NCBI GenBank assembly: GCA_020048635.1
Contig: JAIFMF010000021.1
Coordinates: 1-33,413 of the forward strand
Length of the DNA stretch: 33,413 nt
Source of the DNA: Desulfobacula sp.
GTDB taxonomy: Bacteria; Desulfobacterota; Desulfobacteria; Desulfobacterales; Desulfobacteraceae
Direction: 5' to 3'
Shown here: positions 10,313 through 19,468 of the stretch, piece after piece
Layout: every line of letters begins with the position of its first letter
How positions within the stretch are numbered: position 1 is the first letter of the stretch
Made by a program: the position numbers and the translations under genes
Notes under the pieces: model-generated
Seen by the model: the letters and a program-made list of their open reading frames with translations, nothing else
What the model was told of the DNA's origin: nothing
Databases searched by the model: none

Positions 10313-11782
10313 ATGGGATTAAAAGTCTATAATACACTCCATGGCAGAAAAGAAGAATTCATCCCCTTGACCGAGGGCAAGGTGAAAATGTATGTGTGTG
10401 GCCCCACCGTCTATGATACCAGCCACATCGGCCATGCCCGTTCCGTTGTTGTCTTTGATACAATTTTCAGGTGGTTTGAAAAACTTGGAAATGAAGTCAC
10501 CTACGTCCGGAACTTTACGGATGTGGATGACAAGATCATCAAAAAATCCAATGAAACCGGCGAAGATTGCGCTGTTATCACGGAAAAATATATCAATGAA
10601 TTCCACGTTGAAATGGATGCCCTGAATGTGCGACGGCCCACCATTGAACCCAGAGCCACAGGGCATATCACCCATATCATCGATTTTATCCAGATGCTCA
10701 TTGATAAGAAAAAAGCCTATGCTGTTGACGGCGGGGATGTGTATTTTTCCATTGATGCTTTCAGCGACTATGGGCGGCTTTCCGGCCGGAATCCCGAGGA
10801 TATGAGGGCGGGTGCCAGGATTGCCATAGACGAGAAAAAGCAGAATCCTCTTGATTTCACCCTGTGGAAACCGGCCAAGCCTGGCGAGCCATTCTGGGAA
10901 AGTCCCTGGGGAAAGGGTCGGCCCGGCTGGCACATTGAATGCTCGGCCATGAGTTATGAATACCTGGGGGAAGGCTTTGATGTTCACGGTGGGGGAAAAG
11001 ACCTCATTTTCCCGCACCATGAAAACGAGATCGCCCAGAGTGAGGCCCTGTTTGGCCGGCAGTTTGTCAAATACTGGATTCACAACGGGTTTGTGGACAT
11101 TAACAATGAAAAAATGTCAAAATCCCTGGGTAATTTCACCATGATCAAGGAAGTGCTGGCCAAATATCCGGCTGAAGTCATCCGCATGTTTCTTTTGTCC
11201 AATCACTACCGAAGCCCCATCGATTACAGCGAAGATTCCATGAAAGAGGTGTCTTTGGGCCTTGACCGGGTGTATGCCTTCATGGAACGGCTGGATCATA
11301 CCGGCATCAAACCCTGTGAAACCTTTAATAGCGAGCTGTGGGAAGAATTTTGTGATGCCATGAATGATGATTTCAATTCTGCAAAAGCCATTGCCTCTGT
11401 TTTTGAAGCCGTCAAAAAAGGCAATCGGCTTCTGGATGACGCCAAGGGTATTCCAGACGAAAGCCTTTCAAAGGAGCTGGGCCTGATGCTGCATGATATC
11501 CGGTCCGCAGCCGGGATTCTCGGTATCTTCCTGTTGAGTCCGTCAGCGTATTTTGCCGCCAAAAAGGAAAAGGGCATGGCGGATTTGGTTGCTGCATCCG
11601 AAACCACAACCACCGATTCATCTTCATCCTTGGCCGCCGAGATCGAAGACCTCATCCGCCAGAGGGCCGAGGCAAGGAAAGCCAAGAATTTCAAGCGGGC
11701 CGACGAAATTCGGGCCACACTTCAAAGCATGCACATTGTTCTTGAGGACGGCTCCGGAGGCACCACCTGGCGGTTTGAATGA
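10313..11782 (+). CDS. cysS: Cysteinyl-tRNA synthetase
   Basis: 489 aa; YVCGPTVYDTSHIGHARS (HIGH) and KMSKSLGNF (KMSKS), HIECSAMSYEYLGEGFDVHGGGKDLIFPHHENEIAQSEA. Confidence 0.97.
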   Translation: MGLKVYNTLHGRKEEFIPLTEGKVKMYVCGPTVYDTSHIGHARSVVVFDTIFRWFEKLGNEVTYVRNFTDVDDKIIKKSNETGEDCAVITEKYINEFHVEMDALNVRRPTIEPRATGHITHIIDFIQMLIDKKKAYAVDGGDVYFSIDAFSDYGRLSGRNPEDMRAGARIAIDEKKQNPLDFTLWKPAKPGEPFWESPWGKGRPGWHIECSAMSYEYLGEGFDVHGGGKDLIFPHHENEIAQSEALFGRQFVKYWIHNGFVDINNEKMSKSLGNFTMIKEVLAKYPAEVIRMFLLSNHYRSPIDYSEDSMKEVSLGLDRVYAFMERLDHTGIKPCETFNSELWEEFCDAMNDDFNSAKAIASVFEAVKKGNRLLDDAKGIPDESLSKELGLMLHDIRSAAGILGIFLLSPSAYFAAKKEKGMADLVAASETTTTDSSSSLAAEIEDLIRQRAEARKAKNFKRADEIRATLQSMHIVLEDGSGGTTWRFE

Positions 11783-11791
11783 GAAATGATC

Positions 11792-11861
11792 ACCATGAAG
11801 GGCATGAAGACCATGAAGGGATTGAGGATTAAATCTTCATGTCCTTCATGATCTTCATGGT
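11792..11861. repeat. Period-9 'catgaagNN' tandem units arranged as an inverted repeat in the cysS/glnS convergent intergenic region
   Basis: Left arm accatgaagggcatgaagaccatgaag (11792-11817); right arm cttcatgtccttcatgatcttcatggt (11835-11861). The reverse complement matches except at the NN positions. Confidence 0.7.
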
Positions 11862-11898
11862 AAAAAGACAGATTTCCCGCAGATTATCGACCGCCTGT

Positions 11899-13569
11899 TT
11901 AGCCTGAAAGTTTTGCCCAGGTATCCTTCAAGGTCACCGTCCGGTTGAACACCGGATGGTCTGGAGTGCTGTCCTTTGAATCCAGACAGAAATATCCCAT
12001 CCGTTCAAACTGATACACCTTTTCCGGTAAAACCTGCTCAAGGCTTTTTTCAAGCTTGCAGTCTTTCAGTTCCTCAAGAGAAGCGGGATTCAAATTTTCT
12101 ATAAAATCCTGTTTGTCCTGTTCCGGGTTTTCATCCTTGAAAAGGCGGTCATAGAGCCTTACCGCTGCATCCAGGCAGTCATTGGCATTAACCCAGTGAA
12201 GGGTGCCTTTGACTTTTCGTCCGTCCGGGGTGTTGCCGCCCTTGGTGGCTGGATCATAGGTGCAGATGAGTTCCGTTACATTGCCGTTTTCATCTTTGAC
12301 CACCTCCTTGCAGGTGACCAGATAGGCATACCGCAGCCGCACTTCACGGCCCGGACCCAGGCGGAAAAATTTTTTAGGTGGATCTTCCATGAAATCATCC
12401 TGCTCAATATAGATTTCCCTTGAAAAGGTGATCGGCCGTTTTCCCATCTCTTCCTTTTGGGGGTGGTTGGCAGCTTCCAGGGTTTCGGTCATGCCTTCGG
12501 GATAATTTTCAATAATGATCTTCAATGGTCTTAACACGGCCATGACCCGGGGCGCCCGCTCGTTGAGGTCATCTCTCAAACAGCTTTCCAGAAGTCCCAT
12601 GTCAACGCGGCTCTCTTTTCTCGAAACCCCGATAAGTTCGCAGAATTTTCGGATGGATTCAGGTGTGTATCCCCTTCGCCGGATTCCTTCCAGGGTGGGC
12701 AGCCGTGGATCGTCCCAACCATCCACATGGCCTTCTTCCACCAGCCGCTGAAGTTTTCGTTTGCTTAAGACCGTGTAATTGATATTCAGGCGGGCAAATT
12801 CAATCTGCTGGGGGTGGCAGGGGGTATCCAGAACATCCAGGATCCAGTCGTAAAGCGGCCGGTGGTCTTCAAATTCAAGACTGCAAAGGGAATGGGTAAT
12901 GCCTTCCAGAGCATCGGAAAGGCTGTGGGTGAAATCATACATGGGATAAATGCACCATTTGTTCCCGGTCCTGGGGTGGGAAGCTTTTTTGACCCTGTAA
13001 ATAATGGGGTCCCGAAGATTGATATTGGGCGAGGCCATGTCGATTTTAGCCCGAAGGGTATGCAGCCCTTCTTCAAATTCACCGGCCTTCATGCGGGAAA
13101 ACAGATCCAGGTTTTCTTCAACAGTTCGGTCCCGGAAGGGGCTGTTTTTTCCGGGTTCGGTCAGGGTGCCCCGGTATTCACGGATTTCGTCAGGTGTAAG
13201 GCTGCAAACATAGGCTTTGTCTTTTTTGATCAGTTCCAGGGCAAACGTGTAAAGTCTGTCAAAATAATCAGACGCATAATAGGGGCTCCCGAATTCAAAC
13301 CCCAGCCAGTTAACCGTGGACTGAATGGAATCAATATAGACCTGTTTTTCCTTTGCCGGGTTGGAGTCGTCAAATCTCAGGTTACATTTGCCGTTGAATT
13401 TTCCGGCCATATTGAAATTCAGACAGATGGATTTGGCATGGCCGATATGAAGATAACCGTTGGGTTCGGGCGGGAATCTCGTGGTAATCTTGCCCTTATT
13501 CTTATTGTTCGCAATATCATCCCTGATGATGGATTCGATAAAATGCCCTTTATTGTTCTCTGTTTCCAT
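11899..13569 (-). CDS. glnS: Glutaminyl-tRNA synthetase
   Basis: 556 aa; [70 protein letters not shown]; GlnRS anticodon-binding C-terminus. Confidence 0.97.
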   Translation of the reverse strand: METENNKGHFIESIIRDDIANNKNKGKITTRFPPEPNGYLHIGHAKSICLNFNMAGKFNGKCNLRFDDSNPAKEKQVYIDSIQSTVNWLGFEFGSPYYASDYFDRLYTFALELIKKDKAYVCSLTPDEIREYRGTLTEPGKNSPFRDRTVEENLDLFSRMKAGEFEEGLHTLRAKIDMASPNINLRDPIIYRVKKASHPRTGNKWCIYPMYDFTHSLSDALEGITHSLCSLEFEDHRPLYDWILDVLDTPCHPQQIEFARLNINYTVLSKRKLQRLVEEGHVDGWDDPRLPTLEGIRRRGYTPESIRKFCELIGVSRKESRVDMGLLESCLRDDLNERAPRVMAVLRPLKIIIENYPEGMTETLEAANHPQKEEMGKRPITFSREIYIEQDDFMEDPPKKFFRLGPGREVRLRYAYLVTCKEVVKDENGNVTELICTYDPATKGGNTPDGRKVKGTLHWVNANDCLDAAVRLYDRLFKDENPEQDKQDFIENLNPASLEELKDCKLEKSLEQVLPEKVYQFERMGYFCLDSKDSTPDHPVFNRTVTLKDTWAKLSG

Positions 13570-13982
13570 TTGTCCTTTGCATCCTCAGCCTTAGAGTTAA
13601 ATATGAATGTCCTATTTATCACAGTTTGGAAATCCGACGCAAATGTTATCCGAGTTTTTAAGAAATGATGATCGAATTCAATCTCCGGGCAGGACTGGAA
13701 TATCAAGGAGGTAATCCAGGATGCTACGCGCCCCCTGGCACATGAATCTGTTCAGTTTAGGAGTCTTTAGAGTCTCACAAATATAAGAGCGAGAGGAAAC
13801 AATGACATATGCTGAAAAATAATATGGAATAAAATCTGAGATGAAATGGTCTCCATTACAAAAGGGAACAACCCATAATATGAAAATGGATATAGGTCAT
13901 CTGAAGAGAATGTCGATGTGGGTTGGAACCTCAATAGAGAAGTTAATGAAAATTTGAAATAAAAAAAAATGGAGTATACAAA

Positions 13983-14342
13983 ATGAAAACTTATAAAAAT
14001 ATAACATATGCAGTATTAGCACTTTCAATGATGATTTTTTTTGCAGCAGGTCAGGTTTTGGCACATATGGAACCCGGCGATTTGAGTGGTTTTGATAGAA
14101 ATTATACCAATGATGTCAGGGTAAGTGTTGCCTCTGATTCTCAAGTGAGTGATCCCCTTGATTTTAGCAAAGGCAGGAATGCCGGTCTTGAGTCAGGAAA
14201 AGAAACTATAAATTCATGCGCTATTGGCGAGAATCTTGGCAATCATAAGAGTCAAGATGCTTCCCGTGATTATATTGCAGGATTTGACTCAGGGTTTAAT
14301 GATTCTGTAAGCCTATACAATTATTCTTACTGCAAGAGGTAG
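13983..14342 (+). CDS. Small exported hypothetical protein
   Basis: 119 aa with a clear signal peptide (MKTYKNITYAVLALSMMIFFAAGQVLA). Confidence 0.65.
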   Translation: MKTYKNITYAVLALSMMIFFAAGQVLAHMEPGDLSGFDRNYTNDVRVSVASDSQVSDPLDFSKGRNAGLESGKETINSCAIGENLGNHKSQDASRDYIAGFDSGFNDSVSLYNYSYCKR

Positions 14343-14387
14343 ATATTCAGGAATGGATATATTTGCAGGTTAGGAATAGCAATCTAA

Positions 14388-14430
14388 ACGACATCCCCTG
14401 ATTCGGATTTACCGGATCAGGGGATGTCGT
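14388..14430. terminator. Strong hairpin, probable terminator after the 13983-14342 gene
   Basis: acgacatcccctgattcgg / ccggatcaggggatgtcgt: 19-bp arms with one mismatch and a 5-nt loop. No clear U-tract, so function is uncertain. Confidence 0.55.
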
Positions 14431-14560
14431 ATTTAAATTCATAACCTTCCCCGAGCCCTCTGGTCAGATCCGTGGACATCAGAATGCATTTTCCCTTTTC
14501 GGATGAAGAACCACAACAAAACGAACCGTTTTGCCTGCTGCTCGCCAGAAGATCAGATCA
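14408..14560 (-). pseudogene. Transposase fragment (DDE-type, IS family not assigned)
   Basis: Minus strand reads KTVRFVVVLHPKR in one frame, then EKGKCILMSTDLTRGLGEGYEFKYDIP* in another. This resembles the transposase motif VRFVLVxHPxRGKCILMSTDLTL...YGYRFK. Confidence 0.5.
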
Positions 14561-14747
14561 GATCAAATGATAGATACCGGATTTGTCCGCTGCTTTCACC
14601 ATAGATAGGACTTGGAGCCGAAAGCATTCCATTCCATAGACAATACCGGTAAAGATATGATACTGAAGAAAAGAAGGGTTGTGACGTTTAAATTGCCTGG
14701 TGGGTTGAGGGGCAAGATGATAAGGCAGAGGATAAGATTGATTTAGA

Positions 14748-15005
14748 ATGAACACCTGGTCCGTATATTTATTAAAATGTTCTGATGATTCTCTGTACTG
14801 TGGGGTCACCAAGGATATTGAATCCCGTCTATTAAAACATAACCAGGGAACAGCTTCAAAATATACCCGAGCAAGACTTCCGATTGAGCTGGCGGCTGTC
14901 CATAGGGATCTTTCAAAAAGTGAAGCATATAAATTAGAATTCTGGATCAAAAAACTATCTGCGGATAAGAAGATATCAGCATTGAAAAACTGGAAATTCT
15001 CATAA
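14748..15005 (+). CDS. GIY-YIG nuclease superfamily protein
   Basis: 85 aa; WSVYLLKCSDDSLYCGVTKDIESRLLKHNQGTASKYTRARLPIELAAVH matches the YhbQ-like GIY-YIG domain. Confidence 0.9.
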   Translation: MNTWSVYLLKCSDDSLYCGVTKDIESRLLKHNQGTASKYTRARLPIELAAVHRDLSKSEAYKLEFWIKKLSADKKISALKNWKFS

Positions 15006-15248
15006 ATGACAGGATTAAGAATACTATATGACCAATTATCTCCTGAAGCCCTGCATGGTGTTATTGAGGAGTTTGTGACCAGGGATGGGACTGACTATGG
15101 TGAAATCGAAATTCCTTTAAAAACAAAAGTAAACCAGGTTTTGACTCAATTGAAATTCGGTAAAGCTGTTATCGTTTTTGACCCGGAATCTGAGACCTGT
15201 AATATATTAAAAAGTGATGACCCTGTTTTGAAAATGCTGGATGATTGA
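15006..15248 (+). CDS. YheU/UPF0270 family protein
   Basis: 80 aa; LSPEALHGVIEEFVTRDGTDYGEIEIPLKTKVNQVLTQLKFGKAVIVFDPESETCNI. Confidence 0.8.
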   Translation: MTGLRILYDQLSPEALHGVIEEFVTRDGTDYGEIEIPLKTKVNQVLTQLKFGKAVIVFDPESETCNILKSDDPVLKMLDD

Positions 15249-15275
15249 TTTTCTGATTTGAGTCTCAATTTAAAA

Positions 15276-15414
15276 ATGCAAAATGCCTATCCCAATAAAG
15301 AAGCATTTATTGCTCTTGCAACAGAAAGAATGCCATTCGGGAAATATAAAGGGTTGCGTTTATATGAAAATCAAACTTAATGGCCTTGAATATCTTTTTG
15401 ATAAGGAGAATTGA
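15276..15414 (+). pseudogene. DUF3820-family gene with internal deletion and frameshift
   Basis: MQNAYPNKEAFIALATERMPFGKYKGLRLYENQT* followed in another frame by (E)IKLNGLEYLFDKEN*. These are the N- and C-terminal signatures of DUF3820 with the middle missing. Confidence 0.65.
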
Positions 15415-15771
15415 TTGCAAATGACAAACGAGGATTTGGACATTCAACAACAGGAACTGCGAAAAGAAGTTCGGACTGCTGCTTCAGAATTTGCAAGCAT
15501 TGAATTTAAACCCTCAACCGCTGCCCTGACTTATCATTTCAAATTAAGAGATTTCTCTCATTCTGGTTTGGGTCTGTTCGTCAAAAAAGACTCTGATCTT
15601 TTGAATAACATTAAAGTCGGGGATATTCTGCCCGCTAAATATCACAAGGGCATTGCAACTGAACCTCAGCAACTTAGGGTAGAGATCCGGCATATTTCGA
15701 CACCCGCCAATGGAAAGCCTGAAAATCATGTGATCGTCGGTCTGTTATTTCTCGAAAAGCTTGTGGGATAG
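15415..15771 (+). CDS. PilZ domain-containing protein
   Basis: 118 aa (TTG 15415 or ATG 15421 start); LRDFSHSGLGLFVKKDSDLLNNIKVGDILPAKYH...VIVGLLFLE fits a short PilZ-like domain. Confidence 0.55.
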   Translation: MQMTNEDLDIQQQELRKEVRTAASEFASIEFKPSTAALTYHFKLRDFSHSGLGLFVKKDSDLLNNIKVGDILPAKYHKGIATEPQQLRVEIRHISTPANGKPENHVIVGLLFLEKLVG

Positions 15772-15800
15772 GTTCAAATTTTAACTTTCCTTCCTTTAAA

Positions 15801-16523
15801 TTATCGGACAACCCGATATTGTCCTTTTGCCCATTCCGCGATACCATTTTTAAGATTTGAAATTTTCATAAATCCCGAATCAATTAATATTTTTGATGCA
15901 ACCGTACTCCTGTTTCCGGTAGCACAATAAATCAATATGTTATTGTTCTTATAAGCCCTCAATTCATTGATACGGCTCTGAAGTTCCTGGACAGGAATCA
16001 AAATTGAATTTTCAAGGTGCCCCATTGCGTATTCCTTTGGTGTCCTGACATCAAGAATAATAGGGCTACCTGTCTTGATAAAAGTATCCGTTTCCTGAGA
16101 TGATAGTTCCCTGTAGTTGGCCCGCTGATATTCAATTACAGTGATTTCACCTTTAATAGCGTCTATCTGAAAAGGATGGATGCCGATTTGAATCATTTTA
16201 AAGTATTGAGTGGATTCAAGATCATGATTGAGCTGCTTTTTTTCTTTCAGTGTCGGGAAAAAAGCTACAGGCTCAGTGGTCAACCCTTTCGGCAGAATGA
16301 ATTTGACATAGTCGCCTCGATACACCGTAAATTTTTGAATCTCTTCATTCTTATAAACCTTCAAAATGCGGTATCCATCCTTCAGTTCACCTGATACCGT
16401 TTTTTCTAATGAATATGACAGCTCAGAAAATAGAAAATTGATTGTAAAAATAGAAATCAGAGTTACTAATATTTTATTTAATTTCATGAGGTTAGTTATA
16501 TTCTTCCAAGGTATTTTGGGCAT
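15801..16523 (-). CDS. Exported rhodanese-domain protein
   Basis: 240 aa; signal-like segment after MKLNKILVTLISIFTINFLF; C-terminal rhodanese (PIILDVRTPKEYAMGHLENSILIPVQEL...ILIYCATGNRSTVASKIL) with active-site Cys. N-terminal beta domain (VSGELKDGYRILKV...KFTVYRGDYVKFILP). Confidence 0.85.
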   Translation of the reverse strand: MPKIPWKNITNLMKLNKILVTLISIFTINFLFSELSYSLEKTVSGELKDGYRILKVYKNEEIQKFTVYRGDYVKFILPKGLTTEPVAFFPTLKEKKQLNHDLESTQYFKMIQIGIHPFQIDAIKGEITVIEYQRANYRELSSQETDTFIKTGSPIILDVRTPKEYAMGHLENSILIPVQELQSRINELRAYKNNNILIYCATGNRSTVASKILIDSGFMKISNLKNGIAEWAKGQYRVVR

Positions 16524-16807
16524 TATCCTTTATGGTCATGAGAATAGCCTTGAGTTTCTTTAAATTTGTGCCATTCATCATGGTCAATGGAACCATTTTT
16601 ATCACCGTCAGCATCTTTAAATACATTCTCTTCTGCATGAGGGAAGTATTTTTTAAACTCTCCCCAGTTGACCAGGCTATTGCCGTCAGTATCCATATCT
16701 CCGAAGTGCCCACTGTAATCTGGTTTTTTTTGATCACTCGAATAAGTTGGTGAAATGAATGCTGCAAATAGAAAAATAAAAGAGATCAGAAACAGAATTT
16801 TTTTCAT
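16523..16807 (-). CDS. Exported EF-hand protein
   Basis: 94 aa; signal peptide and calcium loops DMDTDGNSLVNWGEF and DADGDKNGSIDHDEW; 1-nt overlap (TAATG) with the rhodanese gene. Confidence 0.85.
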   Translation of the reverse strand: MKKILFLISFIFLFAAFISPTYSSDQKKPDYSGHFGDMDTDGNSLVNWGEFKKYFPHAEENVFKDADGDKNGSIDHDEWHKFKETQGYSHDHKG

Positions 16808-16858
16808 TTTTATTAATATCCTTTTTAAGGTTAACAGTTTAAAACAAAAATAAATATA

Positions 16859-16873
16859 GCAAAGAAGGTGCCA
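16859..16873 (-). promoter_or_regulatory. Sigma-54 (-24/-12) promoter for the EF-hand/rhodanese genes
   Basis: Minus strand TGGCACCTTCTTTGCT: GG-N10-GC spacing and consensus TGGCAC-N5-TTGC; about 50 nt upstream of the ATG at 16807. Confidence 0.75.
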
Positions 16874-17138
16874 ATATGCATGGGTTATACTATATTAAAA
16901 ACAACATGCTGAATTTAAGTATAATATCCACAAAAATACTTCTATAATAAACATTAATTATACAAACAGAGCGTTAATTTACTGTTAATATTATTAATGA
17001 AATAGAAACTATGGTTAACATTTATTATTGTTAAATTGTATCATAACCATTCTACAATACAGAGGCTGTCTGGAAAATGTCTCAGATTTTATTTAATGCC
17101 AGGGATGGGACTTATCAGGTGAATTTGTAAAAAAATTA

Positions 17139-17768
17139 TTGGACAAAAAGAACATGACAAATAATTCAAGCACAGAAAAGAGAATAAGAACCAAAATCTC
17201 CAGCTATAAATCCGGCATGAGTAGAGACAAGAAAATCTATGGCTCTATCAACGACGGTGCAGGTAAAAGATATGTCCTGTTTTCTCTTTATTTTCAATTG
17301 AATGACCTTAAAAAATCAGAAGAATATTTCAAATGGTATGAGAAAGAGTTTGAAGATGACTCGGGAGAACCTGTTCAAAAACTATGCTGGGCAGTGAGTC
17401 TCTATCGAATGGGCAAGATAGAACAAGCTGAATACAGGTTAGCAGATTTAATGCTTTCAAACCTGTATGTGATCCCTAAGATTCTTGGACGGGACATTAA
17501 AGAATATGATATCTGGCATTCTTCAAGCGAAAAATTCATTGATTATTTCGATTATTTCCCCATTGAAGTTCTGGAAGCTTTAACCCAAGAAGACAAAAAC
17601 TGGATTGAAGAATTGTATGACTCTTTTGTATTCCAGAGAATCAGGCAAAGACATATTGAAATCTATGGCGAACTTCAGAACATTGATGATATAAAAATAC
17701 GCCGTAAGCTTATTGATGAAGCATATCGGTTGCTTGATCAGCTTTCCCAATCGAAAAACAAAAAGTGA
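17139..17768 (+). CDS. Conserved hypothetical protein, TPR-like
   Basis: 209 aa; helical repeat-like (RYVLFSLYFQLNDLKKSEEYFKWYEKEF...LCWAVSLYRMGKIEQAEYRLADLML). Confidence 0.7.
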   Translation: MDKKNMTNNSSTEKRIRTKISSYKSGMSRDKKIYGSINDGAGKRYVLFSLYFQLNDLKKSEEYFKWYEKEFEDDSGEPVQKLCWAVSLYRMGKIEQAEYRLADLMLSNLYVIPKILGRDIKEYDIWHSSSEKFIDYFDYFPIEVLEALTQEDKNWIEELYDSFVFQRIRQRHIEIYGELQNIDDIKIRRKLIDEAYRLLDQLSQSKNKK

Positions 17769-17784
17769 AGGGATATTTTCTAAA

Positions 17785-18708
17785 ATGGGACCAATATCAA
17801 AAAAGGTAATAGATGAGTTAAAAAAGGCAAAAAATCGAAAAATAATAAATCTTTCAGAAATCAAAGAAGCCAAAGCATATGCACGAGCCCTTGATAAAAC
17901 AGTCGTCTCCGAGGATAATCTATCAAAACATGATCCTCTCCATGCAGTTTATATTTATGCACAAAATAAGGTTTCAGTCCTTATTGAACAATTGTCCGAA
18001 TTATCTGCTTTATCAAAACTGACAGATACTCTTTCCAAGGCTGACGATATTTACCTGCCATCATATCCTCCAAAAAGTCCACATACACAGTCTTATTTTA
18101 CATGCTGGGGATTCTTTGATCTTTGCATGGGGATAAAAAAAGAATCCTTTGGAACAGTCATTCTTGATCTGTTGAAATATTTAAAAAGTGATCCTGGATT
18201 GATAAAAACTATCGAATGTATGCAGAATTCCAGTATGGGAATCTTCATCCATAAAGGACAATTGGATCGATATGTAATTTTAGAGGAACTGGTTACAGGT
18301 AAAGAAATCAAAACTATTGTTCCAAGCGGTTATCATGGGAAAAGAAATGAGATATGGTATGCCCGAGTGATGCCGGAACCATTTCCAGAATTAAACTATG
18401 GATACTCTGTTGTTTTCACAACCCCATATATTCTTATAGACCTGGATGGCAAAATAGGATCTTCAGCGAAACGAGCTGATTGGGAAGCGTTCTTTGATCG
18501 GAATTTAAAAACAACCGGGGAAAAAGATAAAATCAAAGCCTATGAAACCTTTATGAAATATGGAAAAAATAAGCATTTTTGGAATGAATATATTTTTGAA
18601 GGTTTTGTGAATTATCAAGCTGATATGATAATGCTTGCCGGATTTCCGGATATTCCATTGAGCATGCCCCATTCAGAAGCAAGTCAGAGAGAACGAGGGG
18701 AAATATAA
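17785..18708 (+). CDS. Conserved hypothetical protein
   Basis: Start placed at ATG 17785 inside ORF 17713-18708, just after the upstream stop. Protein-like composition, no recognised family. Confidence 0.7.
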   Translation: MGPISKKVIDELKKAKNRKIINLSEIKEAKAYARALDKTVVSEDNLSKHDPLHAVYIYAQNKVSVLIEQLSELSALSKLTDTLSKADDIYLPSYPPKSPHTQSYFTCWGFFDLCMGIKKESFGTVILDLLKYLKSDPGLIKTIECMQNSSMGIFIHKGQLDRYVILEELVTGKEIKTIVPSGYHGKRNEIWYARVMPEPFPELNYGYSVVFTTPYILIDLDGKIGSSAKRADWEAFFDRNLKTTGEKDKIKAYETFMKYGKNKHFWNEYIFEGFVNYQADMIMLAGFPDIPLSMPHSEASQRERGEI

Positions 18709-18858
18709 AAATGAATTTTTGAAATGACTTTACAGGGTTCTGAGATGTTGATATGCAAGCTCAGATAATTTTTTAATTTTTAGGTTGAATGTCAGTCAAA
18801 ACTGCATGATAACAGCCCTGAATAATAACTTGTTCGGTGCAATCAAGAAAGGCATTAG

Positions 18859-19182
18859 ATGGCGGAACATGGCGAATGGAATCGGAAGGGCGCGACGCTC
18901 AGTGATATTACCGCAAAGGCAGAATATAAAGTTGATCGAGACCTCATTATTAAAGGCATAGAAATCGGGAAACTGGAATACCGCGACGGATCATTATGGG
19001 GCAATCCATATCTGAGAGTTCTTCGATCGCAACTTGAAGGGTATATCCTTGAAGAGTTCGGACAGGAGTACCTTGCAAGAATTAAAAACGAATTTGAACT
19101 ACACACGATCAAGAAGCAAATATCAGAAACAAAAAAGAAACTCAAAATGTTGGAGCTTCGTCAGAACGAGCTTAAGAGTTGA
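18859..19182 (+). CDS. Conserved hypothetical protein with C-terminal coiled coil
   Basis: 107 aa; GATLSDITAKAEYKVDRDLIIKGIEIGKLEYRDGSLWGNPYLRVLRSQLE looks like a small DNA-binding/excisionase-like fold, followed by a K/E-rich helix. Confidence 0.65.
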   Translation: MAEHGEWNRKGATLSDITAKAEYKVDRDLIIKGIEIGKLEYRDGSLWGNPYLRVLRSQLEGYILEEFGQEYLARIKNEFELHTIKKQISETKKKLKMLELRQNELKS

Positions 19183-19294
19183 TCATTTTGGTTTCATAAC
19201 ATCAAAATCTGGTGGAAAAAAGATCTTCCTACATATTAATGAATTCAGTAGAGAACATCTCATGAAGCTGACCGGTTGGTATATGCTAAAATAA
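19183..19294 (+). pseudogene. Cold-shock-like domain fragment
   Basis: Frame reads VDHFGFITSKSGGKKIFLHINEFSREHLMKLTGWYMLK*, resembling CSD GFGFI...GGKDVFFHISxF. No start codon or RNP upstream half in frame. Confidence 0.4.
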
Positions 19295-19297
19295 TTA

Positions 19298-19329
19298 TAT
19301 GGAATATTTCCAATTTATGGAATATTTCC
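19298..19329. promoter_or_regulatory. Two near-palindromic repeats, candidate activator-binding sites
   Basis: tatggaatatttcc occurs at 19298-19311 and 19316-19329 (18-bp period); ggaatatttcc is nearly self-complementary. Confidence 0.5.
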
Positions 19330-19408
19330 CACCTTTTGAAAAAATCTCAGTTCCATTCAAAATATTATAACTAACTGTAATTAAAATATTTTTATAAAAT
19401 TTCTGACC

Positions 19409-19424
19409 TGGCATACCAATTGCT
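19409..19424 (+). promoter_or_regulatory. Sigma-54 (-24/-12) promoter
   Basis: TGGCATACCAATTGCT with GG-N10-GC spacing; about 45 nt upstream of the ATG at 19469. Confidence 0.72.
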
Positions 19425-19468
19425 CTTATTTCTTTCTACATGATAAAATTTAAAAAAAAGGAGATATC

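Noticed and set aside
10319-11083. 254-aa minus-strand ORF antisense to cysS
   Set aside because: Shadow ORF of a clear CysRS gene with no recognisable motif.
12814-13668. 284-aa plus-strand ORF antisense to glnS
   Set aside because: Fully antisense to a clear GlnRS gene; composition is a shadow of the real frame and no family motif is visible.
13736-13750. TGGCACATGAATCTG as a sigma-54 promoter
   Set aside because: The -12 element has TG instead of GC at the required spacing, and it lies about 235 bp from the next gene.
13841-13957. 38-aa ORF (MKWSPLQKGTTHNMKMDIGHLKRMSMWVGTSIEKLMKI)
   Set aside because: No clear RBS or recognisable family; cannot be separated from chance.
17060-17085. agaggctgtctggaaaatgt resembling an IS terminal repeat
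   Set aside because: Single copy with no partner repeat or transposase nearby in the window.
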